Source: Cycas panzhihuaensis (Eukaryota > Cycadophyta). From it: a stretch of DNA of 64,000 nt. Below, piece after piece: positions 31,190-42,660 of the stretch. A model generated the notes under the pieces. It had not been told where the DNA came from, did not search any database, and saw only the letters and a program-made list of their open reading frames with translations. Numbering within the stretch: the stretch's first letter is position 1; each line of letters opens with the position of its first letter. Both the position numbers and the translations under genes were made by a program. The stretch spans positions 203,739,741 to 203,803,740 of the forward strand of contig CM041465.1 of the NCBI GenBank assembly GCA_023213395.1. Direction: 5' to 3'.

Positions 31190-32420
31190 CTTCAAAATAC
31201 TAGTAAACTCGTCCTTGGTTATTGGTTTGTGGTATAGCTTCAGTTGATGTTCATTGGCGAACATTGTTCATCAAATATCGAATGGTAGAATGGTCAATAT
31301 GGATAATACACTAAAAGCCAAAAATATAGTGCCCAGACTTATTCACCACAAAAATTACAACTAAAAATTCATTTTCTGTGGTTATATAATTATGGTCGGC
31401 ACCATGAAGACTATTGCTTGCATAGTAAATGGCATACTCCCTAAGCTCTTGCTTGTGTGCCAGCATTGCTCCTAATGTTGTATCAGAAACATTAGTATAA
31501 ATATGAAATGGTTTCGTCCAATCCAGTCCCTACAAAATCGGTGCTTCAACCAATTGCTTCTTCAAAATCTAAAATGCAACATCGCATTCCTTGGTTCATT
31601 GAAATGAATTGTCCTTTTATAATAGTTGATATAGAGGGGCTACAATCTTGCTAAAATTTTGAATGAAGTGACAATAGTAACCAACATGTCCGAGAAAACT
31701 CCAAACTTCTTTCAACTTTTGCGGTGTCTCCAACTGTTCAATCACTCAAATCTTCTGTAGACCAACTTGAATTCCTTGCTCTTAGACCACGTGTTCGAGG
31801 ACTATGCCCTTCTCAATGATCAATCTGCTTTTATTGTTGCTAAGGCAAAGGTTAGTTTCCCTGAATCTCACAAAAATTTTCTTCAATCTTTGCAAGGCCT
31901 CATCAAGTGTGTTAGCATATACTGAAAAGTCATCCATGTAAACTTCCATGAAATCATTGATATATTTTGAGAAAATTCCTATGATAGCTCTTTGAAATAT
32001 GATAAGTGCATTACACAATCCAAAAGGCAATACCTTACAGGCATATGTCTTCCACAGACAAGTAAATGTCGTCTTTTCCTAGTGTTCTAGTGCAATCGCA
32101 ATCTGATTGTACCCCAAAAATCCATCGAGGAAAGGAAAGAACTTTTGTCCTGCCAACTTGTGGAGCACTTGCTCAATGAAAGGTATTGGAAAATAATTCC
32201 TTCAATTGGCTTTATTCAACTCACAATAGTTGACACAAATCCTCCACTTGCCACTTCTATTTTGAACCACCATCAATGATGATAACCCACTTGTTGTTGG
32301 AGATCGAATAGATTAGTCCATCATTCAAGAATTTTTCCAACTCCTCCTCCACGATTTGGAGCATCACTGGATTGAGTTTTCTTATAGGTTGCCTAATCAA
32401 TGGGTTGTTGTCTTCGGCAA
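31190..32420 (-). pseudogene. Gypsy-4 reverse transcriptase and RNase H
   Basis: The ORF at 31782-32030 carries MPFGLCNALIIFQRAIIGIF, then VYMDDFSVY (intact YMDD) and RFRETNLCLSNNKSRLIIEK. These are RT palm/thumb motifs in the form used by Athila/Tat-like gypsy elements. Upstream RT continues to about 32420 with stops. RNase H follows on the minus strand: KPFHIYTNVSDTTLGAMLAH, EYAIYYASNSLHGADHNYIT, then IHIDHSTIRYLMNNV near 31240. After this the frame dissolves and integrase is not found. Confidence 0.85.
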
Positions 32421-32879
32421 AAACATAATGCTAGCACAACTTGGAGCTTATTCCTTTTAGGTCCTCATATGTTCATGCAAGCATATCCAAGTATTGCTCT
32501 AATACTCAATGTATACATTGTCGTTCTTCGTCTGAATACATCACCGCAACTTGTAAGACTTTATTGTTGGCGAACTCCATTATACATGTTGCCATTTTTT
32601 ATCATCTTTGCACAAAGAAAAGTCTTCTAGAGAAGTGCTACAAGAAAAAACAAATTGACTATTATTGTCCTGCTCTATTACGTATGCCTCCTAATCTAGG
32701 GAATGTAATGTAACGCTATACCCAACCTACTATACTATTATTTCTACCACATGAGAGCAATTGTTTTGTTTGATGTACTCACCCATTTCGACACTTTCAT
32801 ATGTAGCATCTTCATCATCATCCACATTCTAGTTGTCAGTGAGGAACTAATGGTCTTCAAGATTGTCTTCCTTATCTCA

Positions 32880-33480
32880 CTCAATCCATTCTTGTTGGTC
32901 CTCTAGTTCTATCTTTATGGATGGTTATGCAAGTGTAAATAGTGTCAAAACTTTTGAGCACTCTCCATTGGTGATTGTCATCTCACTGGATTGATAAGCA
33001 ATCACATCATTACTAGTAGCTAACCAAGGCCTCCCCAAAATGATAGGGTACCCTTTTGAATCCCCCTTTGGCCTAACCACCATAAAACCAACTCAAAAAT
33101 TCTAGTTATAAACCCGCACCAAGATATCTATCAAGATACCTTCTGGTTTCACAACCAATCTATCGACCATATGCAACATAGTCTATGTTTCTCGCATTCC
33201 CTCAATTTGTAATCATTGCATCGTTCTAAAGGCCATGATGTTGATGCCTACACCCAAGTGTACCAAGACTCTTTTTAGTTTTATGCCACAAATAGAAACA
33301 TCTACTTTCAAACTTTTGGGATCATCATACTTTGTGATCTTCTTTCCCTTGATCACATCTGCAATCAGACCCACCAATGTGATTGATTATGGTACTTGAT
33401 GTTTCTTATTCCTTAATTTCCTACACAAATCAAATACACACTTGGTGTAGATCGATGTGTCTTTCTTTGCTTGTAGCAAC
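32880..33480 (-). pseudogene. Gypsy-4 protease region
   Basis: The minus strand around 33160-32980 reads DRLVVKPEGILIDILVRVYN, RPKGDSKGYPIILGRPWLAT, SNDVIAYQSSEM. The YPIILGRPWL motif is the C-terminal retropepsin element of Athila-type proteases. The active-site end (about 33250-33300) is decayed and no clear DSG or DTG is seen. Confidence 0.7.
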
Positions 33481-34082
33481 TATATCTTAACAAAGATATG
33501 CTCAAGTTGCTGCTTAAAATCAGAGGGAATTCTACTTTCTTCATTCTCATGTTGCTGAAGCCTTGCTAGAAACGGAATATCTTGCCTGGACTTGTTAATT
33601 GATGCTCGGATTGGTTCTTCATTTGCTGGAATTTTATGTGTAGGGTTACCTTCACCTACAGGTGAAGGTACCTTACCTTTGTTGACAGGCGAAGGTATCT
33701 GTTGAATTGATTTTTCTCAACAAAAACATCACCATTTGGTTGGAACTAATCTTTCTTGCTTTGTCCATCCTCATGCTACATGAAATTTTGATTTTTCCCA
33801 ACATTCGAAGGGGGTTGTACAAGAAAAGGTTGTCCTTATACCACATTTTCTCCATTTTTTTCAATTCTTGGCCACATTTGCTATGTCCTAAATTCTACTC
33901 CTATCTACTTTCCTAAGCAAATTTGAATTTCTGCAAAATCTATTATTTTGTTGATCTTCACAGGTGGGCAAAGTTCTTCTTGATCTTGTGTAACAAACAT
34001 CCATCCTTCATTAAAATGATTCAATGTTTCTACATGTGTAACACGGGGCCCTTTTGATCTTGATTCGTCTAGATTTGGGACT
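33481..34082 (-). pseudogene. Gypsy-4 Gag/linker, downstream part
   Basis: The minus strand from 34082 reads VVPNLDESRSKGPRVTHVET, NHFNEGWMFVTQDQEELCPP with stops, then the repeat peptide PSPVNKGKVPSPVGEGN at 33640-33700 and FLARLQQHENEESRIPSDFK at about 33545. It is rich in Pro, Gln and Asn like Gag-Pol linkers. It continues upstream, across Copia-3, into 40968-41300. Confidence 0.55.
33647..33698 (+). repeat. Two-unit palindromic repeat (TACCTTCACCT / AGGTGAAGGTA)
   Basis: The first 24-nt unit (33647-33670) has perfect 11-nt inverted arms around a 2-nt centre. A second, weaker unit follows at about 33675-33698. A homologous two-unit copy is at 1224-1277. Confidence 0.85.
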
Positions 34083-34087
34083 ACTTA

Positions 34088-34643
34088 TGTTAAACCTTAT
34101 GTTTACATGTTAAGATTATGTACTTTAATTGTTATGTAGTATGTGTACTTTTGTACTTTAGGGGTGACTTATCACTTGAGTGATAAAGTGCACACCCACA
34201 TTCTTTCTAGTGACACAACGTTGTCACTAAAGGGTCAAATGGACCCTCATGCATTTTTGCTCACATGAGAGCCCAAAAGGACACATGTCCTACATGCAAG
34301 GCATGTATCTTGGATGTTTGACACTTGTCAAACATCCAAGGCCTTAGGTCTCTCATTTCACTCTATATAATGAGACCTCTCCTCATTGTCTCACAAGAGA
34401 GTTGGAGTTGTATTGTTATGCTGTCAGTTTGCTAATCAAACTGTTTATTCTTTTGGAGGTTGGACCAATTCCAACTCCACACATTTGGTACCATTTCTCT
34501 TGCTCCTTCATTTTATGCTTTGTCTCTTATGCTTTCTTTTATCTTGAGAGTATTATACTTGTTAAGCATTTGTGCTTTATAGAACTAGAGTGATCCTAGC
34601 TTCTAGATCTTGGGATTGTGAGGCCATTAGGCCTCTTTTCACA
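34088..34643 (+). repeat. Copia-3 5' LTR
   Basis: A 556-bp LTR. A TATA box (ctctatataatg) lies at about 34361-34372. The PBS follows. Confidence 0.95.
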
Positions 34644-36229
34644 TTTGGTATCAGGGCAAGAGCAGACTAGTTCCCTCTGTTCTGTTTGTAGCTGCTCAAG
34701 GAGATTTGAAGAAGGCCTACAAACCCTTGGTGACGACGTTCGCTCTCCGAAGGCGATCCAAGGTTTGTTTGAGACCATTTTCTTGTAGGTTCAAGCTTCT
34801 GGAGCAGCATTGAAAGGTTGGAGCACTCCATATTCAGATCTGAATTTTTTTTTTTTCAGATCACCTTCAAGGGGTTTGAGCAAGTTTACTCACGTTTTTT
34901 GTAATTTTTCTACTAAAATCTACATTTTTTAGCTAATTTTTTTCTCACATTTGGGTGCTAAGCTATTCTCTAGCCATTTGAAGCTCTCAGACTGAATTTA
35001 TTTGAAGTTTGAGGACCCTTGCAGGCTGTTGATCAATTTCTGGGCATCTTCAGCCTTGAAACCCCACTCAAAAAGCACAAAAAAATTACTGTTTTTCACT
35101 CTTTTTTTCTCATATCAAGTTGGCTGTCCACATACTGACCCTGCATTCAGTTGTAGCAGACTTAAGGGAAGAGTTTTAGTGATTAATATGAGGGTTTAAA
35201 ACCCCGAACAGCCATACGGCTCCAGTTTTCCTTTCTCAAGGACGTGTAACCAACCATAACTTCAATTACTTGCAGCTCTCTGCACACTTGACGAAAAGCC
35301 TTGAGATTTTAGAGGGAGTTGGATACCACTTGGGCACCCCTCCTCTTAAATTTTCAGCACAAACAAAGCTCTCTACACGTTGTTCTCATCATTTGCGTGT
35401 CCACGGGAGCCGCCCAACACTTGGTGCTCGGTGTCCTTATTTGGCAAGTGGTTCTCTTACCTTCACTCTTGAGCATTAAAAGGAACCCATTTGTATCTTC
35501 ATCACAAGGTTTTGCTTTGCTTCATTGAGTACTTAAGCACATTTTCAAAGTACTTTTCTTGCAAAACTCATTGTACTCAATCATCTATTTTTTACTTGGA
35601 TCTACATAAGCACTACATTTCATTAAAGTGCTCATTATAATAACACTTCAAGTGTTCATATTGATGTACTAAAATTGCTTCCTTTTGAAGCCACTCTTTC
35701 ATTGTAAAGCTTAATCAAGCATTCTCATAAGTACATCATCCAAGTAAAATAAATCTAAGTTCACTTTAAAACTTCTAAAAAGTGACTTAAAATCTTGTTG
35801 GAGAGGCCCGAAAAAGGTTCAAACCTTGCCTCTGAAATAACCTTATGCTTGGTGCATTCCCTAGGGGACCAACTGACCATACGATTAGTGCACGACAGAT
35901 AAGGTTGCTTGAGGGAAAGAAGGTTTGAAAAGGGTGTTATTGGGGCTGTGAATCCCAGGGAAAGCATGGTACGTCCATGCAGATCAACCCTACCTGCCTT
36001 GTCCTAGATTTAACTTGGCCAACTGTTGGATCTCTTCTATAAGATCAGAGTTGGACCAACTCCATAGCCTAGTCCTCCACCCCTCATCATTCCATTCAGT
36101 TGTTGGATCTTCTAGTAAGATTAGGACTGTTGGTTTCGTTAGAAGGTGGAACTTAAGCAACGAAAGCTTTGAGTTTCCAGGTTATCTACTAGCTTCAAGC
36201 TTTATAATCAAAACATAGTCGCTATCAAC
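34644..36229 (+). other. Copia-3 leader
   Basis: A 1.6-kb leader without a supported ORF. From about 35400 it matches the Copia-5 leader from about 47880. It includes a T-rich stretch near 34845 in the same place as in Copia-5 (46350). Confidence 0.75.
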
Positions 36230-37006
36230 ATGCTAAATGCATGCACCATTCGATTAACAGGTCAAGATAACTATCAAGAATGGAAGAGACTCACTCAGAA
36301 TTTGCTGATCATGAATGAATTTTGGAGTTATGTTTCTGGGAGACTACCTCAACCTGTACCTGTTATCAATGGCAATGTAACTGTGCAACCTGATGATGCT
36401 TTAGTTGCTGCTTGGGAAGCCAAAGATGAAATCACTTTGGCATTTCTTCATATGATTGTTGATGTGCATGTAGATCAAAACATTGCTTGTGCTAAAACTT
36501 CTAAAAAAGCTTGGGACATTTTGTCCTCATTATATGAAAGGGGAGATGAAGCTCGCATTTTAATGGTTAAAGGCAAATTGTATTCTGTAAAGTTTGTCAA
36601 GCCAATGTCGGCTTTTCTTTCCTCCATTAAGGAGGTATGTAATGAGTTGAATACACTAGGTAGTCCAGCAATGAGAGATGAACTGATCACATCTACCACC
36701 AAAGCTTTGCCAAATGACTACAATGGCTTCATATCATCTACTACAAGAGATGGTTCTCTCAAAAGAATGACATTCAATGAATTTGAAAGTCTACTACTTC
36801 AAGAAGAACAAATCTACACTAAAGATAATGAGGAGGAACCATCTACATCAGGTGCATTCACGGCCAACTCAAAGGCCAAACAGCACCCCAAACCTGCACT
36901 CTCAAAGCACTTTGGGAACATGAACATTGGGTCTTCAAGGACCAATGTTGTATGTCATTATTGTGGCAAACCTGGCCACATAGCACCTGATTGTCGAAAA
37001 AAGTAA
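36230..37006 (+). CDS. Copia-3 Gag
   Basis: An open frame of 258 codons. The Gag N-terminus reads MLNACTIRLTGQDNYQEWKR (N-Y-x-x-W-K motif). The UBN2 domain contains KAWDILSSLYERGDEARILM and KVCNELNTLG-like sequence. One canonical knuckle, CHYCGKPGHIAPDC, is near residues 242-255. The next codons are Gln-rich (QQQQQPRQPNQ) and Arg/Gly-rich with stops, leading to protease. The Copia-5 Gag starts one codon-block earlier (MAAINMLNA), so the true start here may have been lost. Confidence 0.93.
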   Translation: MLNACTIRLTGQDNYQEWKRLTQNLLIMNEFWSYVSGRLPQPVPVINGNVTVQPDDALVAAWEAKDEITLAFLHMIVDVHVDQNIACAKTSKKAWDILSSLYERGDEARILMVKGKLYSVKFVKPMSAFLSSIKEVCNELNTLGSPAMRDELITSTTKALPNDYNGFISSTTRDGSLKRMTFNEFESLLLQEEQIYTKDNEEEPSTSGAFTANSKAKQHPKPALSKHFGNMNIGSSRTNVVCHYCGKPGHIAPDCRKK

Positions 37007-38570
37007 GCAGATCTACGTCAACAACAGCAGCAACCACGTCAACCAAATCAGCTACAGCAGTAACCACGTTAGCAATACCAACAAAGATTCCAGCAACAAC
37101 AGCAGTAGCAACAACCCCCTCGACCAAATCGAGGTGCCTATCAAGGAGATCAAAGAGGAAGGGGGGGGTTTAGAGGTGGCAATCAACGCCACTTTAATCA
37201 GTTTGCAGATGAAGACAAACTATTTTATGCATATCAAACATCCAAGGTTGATGAAACTTAGACTATTGATTCTAGAGCTTCACAACACATGACTGGAAGT
37301 GAAGAGCTCCTCAACGACATCAAGGAAGGTAAAGGTCAATCAGTGACCTTTGGGAACAATCAATCTGTTAAGATTTCTGGAATAGGCACAATAACTCCAT
37401 TTCATTCTTCATCAAATCCTTCTTCATTTCCCGATGGCAATGTCTACTTCATACCTTCAATGGACAAGAACTTACTATCTGTTAGCAAGTTGGACAAGCA
37501 ACAGATGAGTGTCTTGTTCAGAAATGGGAAATGTGTAATCAGTGACAAAGATGACCAAGTAGTAGCTGTTGGATATGAGGATCAAGGCCTCTACAAATTG
37601 GATGCAAATAATATAACACTTGATTCTGCTTACTCTGGTTCAATTGTCACTCCATACTTGTCCAAGATGCAACTTTGGCATCAATGTCTAGGCCATTTGA
37701 GCTTAGACAATTTAAGGCAGATGATCAACAACAATATGGTACATGGGCTTCCAAAGATCTATGGCACAAAATGTCTTTGTGAAGCGTGCATTATGGGAAC
37801 TCAGCATCGCTTGCCTTTCCCAAAAGGCAAAGTGTGGCGTGCATCACATCCTTTGCAGTTGGTACATTCGGATTTGTGTGGACCTATGTCCACAAAGATC
37901 TTTGGAGGAGCTTTGTATTACATCTCCTTCATTTATGACTTTTCTCACAAAGTCTAGGTCTACTTTATCAAACACAAATCTGAAGCATTTTCCAAGTTCA
38001 AAGAATTCAAACTTGAAGTGGAAAATGAGTCTGGCCACTCAATCAAAACATTCAGATAGATACAATGGAGGTGAATTTACATCAAATGAATTCACCCAAT
38101 ACTGCAAGGATAATGGCATTCGGAGACAACTAACTATTCCTCACACTCTTCAACAAAATGGAGTCCCCGAACGAATAAACAGAACTTTGGCCAATAAAGC
38201 CAAAGTAATGATGCATGCACAAGGACTCACTCGAGGTTCTCAAGAAGCATTTCACGTTGCCTATGTGGCCAATCGATCCTACTACATAGCCACCGATATG
38301 ACACCGAGGAGGCATGGTGCGCAAAAACCTACTGTCAGCCATTTGAGGACTTTTGGGTGCACTACTTATATGCACATTCCCGATCAACAAAGGAAGAAAT
38401 TAGACAAGCATAGTCTAAAATGCATCTTTGTAGGATATGCCATTCACAGCAAAGCCTACAAGTTGTATGATCCCATTGGGAAGAAAATGCATCTCTCAAG
38501 AGATGTCATCTTTGCTGAAGAAGATCATAAGGAGTTGCAAACAACATCCATGCAACCTCCCATTGACAAA
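37007..38570 (+). pseudogene. Copia-3 protease and integrase
   Basis: Protease at about 37262-37300 reads TIDSRASQHMTG, so the catalytic DSG is DSR. The ORF at 37289-37957 holds the LSVSKLDKQQ segment, the GAG-pre-integrase HHCC (HQCLGHLS...CEACIMG) and the first D of integrase (LVHSDLCGPM). A stop at about 37956 and a frame change separate the rest: HSDRYNGGEFTSNEFTQYCK and TLQQNGVPERINRTLANKAK. The latter has the E of the DDE triad (PERIN). The C-terminal part HLRTFGCTTYMHIPD runs to 38570. Confidence 0.9.
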
Positions 38571-40381
38571 GGCAAGAAGATTGTTGAGACCTTCCTTCCC
38601 TCTCAATCTTCTACACCATGTACATCATCTACACCTGCTGCACTATCTACATCAACTGATTTTGCTCCACTTGATCCAAGCACATCTTCTGTTGATGAAC
38701 CACTTAGAACAGAAGATCTTGAGGTTCAAGTTACTTCGATTCAAAAGCTACCAAAATGGTACACTCGCATAGCCAGACGGCCACATCATTGAAGGAAAAC
38801 GTCCATCAAAATACGAGCGTGAGACCAATTATGCACTTATGGCTGAAGTGCTATGTGTTGATGAACCTTCCACTTTTGAGGAGGCTTCTAAACATGAAAA
38901 TTGGAAGGCTGCCATGGATGAAGAAATCCATTCTATTGAAAAGAATGGTACTTGGGATTTGGTTGAATTGCCTAAACACAAACTAGCAATCAATTGTAAA
39001 TGGGTCTATAAGACAAAATTCCATTATGATGGTTCACTTAAACAGTAGAAGGCATGACTTGTGGAAAAAGGATTTAAACAAAAAGAAAGCATAGACTATG
39101 AGGAAACTTTTGCACCAGTGGAAAATATGAACACCATCAGACTCATCTTGGCCTTAGCTGCTCAATGCAAATGGCCACTCTATCAGATGGACGTGAAGAG
39201 CGCCTTTCTTAATGGCGATTTTCAGGAGGAGGTATACTTGGAGCAACCTCCCGGTTACAAAGTACAAGGCAAGGAGCATTTTCTATGTCACCTTAAAAAG
39301 GCGTTATATGGCTTGAAACAAGCTCCAAGAGCATGGTACTCAAAGATCGATGATTACTTCTTGAGACATGGGTTTCATCGATCTACTTCAGATCCTAATC
39401 TATATATAAAACATGAAAAGAACCATGTCATTTTTGTTGCCTTGTATGTAGATGACTTAGTGATCACTGGCAGTGACACTAAGATGATTCACATTCTCCA
39501 AGATGACTTGAAGAGAAGTTTCGAGATGACAGATCTTGGACTTCTTCATTATTTCTTAGGCTTTGAGATATGGCAATGACCAAAGCTATATCTTCATCTC
39601 CCAAGCGAAATACTCTTGGGACATTTTGCAATGATTCAGATGCACAATCGCAAACCAAATACCTACACCAATGGAGAATGGATCTAAGCTTACTCTCAAT
39701 GAGAAAGCTGCACCTGCAGATCCCACACTTTACCGACAGTTGATTGGGAGCCTCATTTATCTCACCAACACTCAACCGGACATTTCATTTGCAGTTGGGA
39801 TTTGTTCACGATACATGTCTCAACCCAATCAGATACATTGGAATGCAGCTAAACGCATACTTAAATACATAAAAGGCACATTGCAGCATGGCCTTGAGTA
39901 TGCACATAATGAGAACTTCACTCTGGAAGGGTTCTTAAATTCTGATTGGGCCGGTTGCCAAGATAGCAGGAGATCAACCTCGGGATACTGTTTTTCCTTT
40001 GGTTCAGCAGTTGTTTCATGGAGTTGCAAGAAGCAACCCAATGTTACCTTGTCCTCCACTAAAGTAGAGTACAAAGCTGCAGTCAGCGCAGCTTGTGAGG
40101 CTATCTGGCTACTACGGATTCTTGGAGAACTTGGACTTGAGCAGGGTCACCCCACCAGGATATACTGCGACAATCAAAGTGTACTCAAGTTAGCCAAGAA
40201 TCCAATTTTTCATGCACAGACAAAACACATCGAGGTCCACCATCACTTCATCAGAGAGCATGTGCAGAATGGTGAGATCAACCTCCAGTACAGACCTACA
40301 AAGGAGCAGACGGTAGATATCTTTACCAAGCCTCTTAGTAGAGAAAAGTTTGTACAATTCAAAAATGGTCTTGGTGTCTGA
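38571..40381 (+). pseudogene. Copia-3 reverse transcriptase and RNase H
   Basis: RT pieces: 38839-39048 (ENWKAAMDEEIHSIEKNGTW), 39061-39579 (FKQKESIDYEETFAPVENM, CHLKKALYGLKQAPRAWYSK, active site LYVDDLVITG), 39671-40381 (YRQLIGSLIYLTN, RPDISFAVG-like, RNase H with SSTKVEYKAAVSAACEAIWL and IYCDNQSVLKLAKNP). It ends DIFTKPLSREKFVQF. YVDD is intact. A frame change at about 39575 and stops at 39047 and 39056 interrupt it. Confidence 0.93.
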
Positions 40382-40408
40382 CTTAACATTGTAAACAGTA
40401 AGGGGGGG

Positions 40409-40962
40409 TGTTAAACCTTATGTTTACATGTTAAGATTATGTACTTTAATTTCTATGTAATATGTGTACTTTTGTATTTTAGGGGTGACTTATCACTTAA
40501 GTGATAAAGTGCACACCCACATTCTTTCTAGTGACACAACGTTGTCACTAAAGGGTCAAATGGACCCTCATGCATTTTGCTCACATGAGAGCCCAAAAGG
40601 ACACGTCCTACATGCAAGGCATGTATCTTGGATGTTTGACACTTGTCAAACATCCAAGGCCTTAGGTCTCTCATTTCACTCTATATAATGAGACCTCTCC
40701 TCATTGTCTCACAAGAGAGTTGGAGTCAGATTGTTATCTTTGTCAGTTTGCTAATCAAACTGTTTATTCTTTTGGAGGTTGGACCAATTCCCACTCCACA
40801 CATTTGGTATCATTTATCTTGCTCCTTCATTTTATGCTTTGTCTCTTATGCTTTCTTTTATCTTGAGAGTATTATACTTGTTAAGTATTTGTGCTTTCTA
40901 AAACTAGAGTGATCCTAGCTTCTAGATCTTGGGATTGTGAGGCCATTAGGCCTCTTTTCACA
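40409..40962 (+). repeat. Copia-3 3' LTR
   Basis: A 554-bp copy of 34088-34643 with scattered substitutions. TSD actta follows. Confidence 0.95.
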
Positions 40963-40967
40963 ACTTA

Positions 40968-41300
40968 TGTACGCAAGGTCAACTGGGATGTTGGGACTGT
41001 ATGAGAGGGGGATAAATTTTGCGATGTGCATATTCTTTGACTTTTGGATTGGTACTACATTTGCATTATAAGATCTTGCATGTATGGAGGTATGCAAGAT
41101 GGGCCTTAAGTATTTGATAAAAATACAAACTTTTGCATATGAGGTGGAAGCATAAAATTTTGCATATGAGGATTTTGCTCATAAGTTGAAGGCAACTAAT
41201 ATGGTTCAACAAAAGTTGATGCATGTTTCCTTAATTTTGGGCCTCTTTCCCAAAATCTAGGAATATTAGGTATGAGTTCACTCTCATTAGATAAATGTAC
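40968..41300 (-). pseudogene. Gypsy-4 Gag/linker, upstream part
   Basis: The minus strand reads PNIPRFWERGPKLRKHASTF, YEQNPHMQNFMLPPHMQKFV with a few stops, a Pro/His/Met/Gln-rich low-complexity linker. It joins the 34082-33481 piece once Copia-3 and one TSD copy are removed. No capsid motif is seen. Confidence 0.45.
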
Positions 41301-42189
41301 ATTCATTGCTTCTCATTTGCCTGATGTTGCATTTGATTGCCTACACTTGCTTGTCATTTGCCTAACGTTGCATGTGATTGAGCATTTGTTTGGATTCCCT
41401 GTGCATATTGCATCTCTCCCTCATCAACAATGGAAAAGGGATTTGTTCTTTGTAACACCCATTTCGTTATGGAGGTACAACTTTGTAAGCTGAGTCACAT
41501 AATGGTCACTACTCTCCTGATTCCCATTGTTTCGTACTCTTTGCCACTGTTTGGCACATATGCTTATTTGCTATTATTTCACACTCTTCTCTTGGCTCCT
41601 CTAAGTGTCCATCTCGACTTGACATGACTGTGTCCTATTTTGAGTAAATCATCTTGGTCAATATGAGCGCTTTGTATGGTTTCTCAACCATATTTATCTT
41701 CTTTTGCATTTTTTTCACCTTGATGTTGAATGTAATTACTTCTCCTGCATAGCCCATTGTGTAGATCTCCTTGAATATATGTGAATTGAATGGTCATGGG
41801 TTGAAAATAGACACCATATGAGGAAGTTATGCCCCTTTTGCGATGCTTGTCATGGCCCCTCACTTTAACTGAGGGTTAGTTGTGACCCTGCTTAGCTGAG
41901 ACTCAACTAAGTCTACTAACCCAGTTGACATCAACCTGAACTACTTGAATTGTGAAAGCTAAAATTAGAGTTATGCAAGTATGCACAACAAAAAACATAT
42001 GCCCAAAGATGTTGCTAGTTCAAGAGGCTAGTGATGTTTCCTAAATATTCTCAAAATACATTCTCAACAATTATATACTTCAAAATAGCTGACAAGTATC
42101 ATAGCATTTCATTTCACTATTAGGACATCTTAAACATACTCAAACTTGATTGTAAGGAGACCAACCATATTACTCAAACGAATTCACCA
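41301..42189. other. No gene recognised
   Basis: Probably the upstream part of Gypsy-4. A short minus-strand segment (MGYAGEVITFNIKVKKMQKK near 41760) looks protein-like but cannot be placed. It joins 59779 onward when Gypsy-5 is removed. Confidence 0.4.
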
Positions 42190-42194
42190 CCCAA

Positions 42195-42660
42195 TGAAGT
42201 AGGACTGTCGATAGAAAATAACAGAAAAGAGTAGATAACATAGAAAAACTACTAATAGAGCGAAATATTTATCTAATAATTGGTAATATACAAGAGATCT
42301 AGCATGATCCCTTTGAATATGAGCTCAATAATGCTTTAAAATATATAAACAAGAAATATAACTTACAAACAAGTACCTCACCCTTAGCTTCCTCTTCGAG
42401 GCAAGGTTCCCTCCAATTACTATAGCCTTAAAGGCCAAAAATGCATTAGCCGCAATCCATGCTGATGATCTTAGGAAGAGCCCAAGGGTCCCTATAAATA
42501 GGTGGTGAGATTGAGCTTAAGGAACTAGGCCAGGATAGAGATGAAAGATGGCCAAAAATGCACATAGAGATCAACCAGGGAAAGATCCTGAAGTCAACCT
42601 AAAATAGAAGTAATATATTATAAATGAAGTAAATCAGAACAAGGGAATATGAACGTTGCA
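42195..42660 (-). repeat. Gypsy-5 3' LTR
   Basis: A 466-bp LTR matching 59334-59778. TSD cccaa lies on the outer side. Confidence 0.93.

Larger units (their letters stand above)
34088..40962 (+). mobile_element. Copia-3: Ty1/copia element, same family as Copia-5
   Basis: LTRs at 34088-34643 and 40409-40962 (TGTTAAACC...TTTTCACA). The TSD actta is at 34083-34087 and 40963-40967. The PBS tggtatcagggc is at 34646-34657, and the purine tract taaggggggg ends at 40408. Order: long leader, Gag, protease, integrase, RT, RNase H. It is 6.9 kb long. It is closely related to Copia-5 along its whole length and has several frame changes and stops. Confidence 0.96.
2930..42189 (-). mobile_element. Gypsy-4: outermost non-chromovirus gypsy remnant, interrupted by several insertions
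   Basis: This is the background into which Copia-1, the solo LTR, Copia-3 and Gypsy-5 inserted, each shown by a matching TSD. With these removed, the minus strand reads in the order Gag/linker (41.3-41.0 and 34.1-33.5 kb), protease (33.4-32.9), RT (32.4-31.8), RNase H (31.7-31.2) and accessory ORF (29.9-29.7 joined to 4.0-2.9 kb). That is the order seen in intact form in Gypsy-3. Integrase is missing: RNase H fades at about 31.2 kb and only about 0.25 kb of unassigned sequence separates it from the solo LTR. RT has YMDD and an MPFGLCNA motif typical of Athila/Tat-like elements. No LTR pair was found, so the ends are approximate and membership of the accessory ORF is inferred from order. Confidence 0.6.

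Noticed and set aside
41272-41627. Plus-strand hydrophobic ORFs suggesting a membrane protein
   Set aside because: Short, overlapping, T-rich low-complexity; no conserved motif and no start context.
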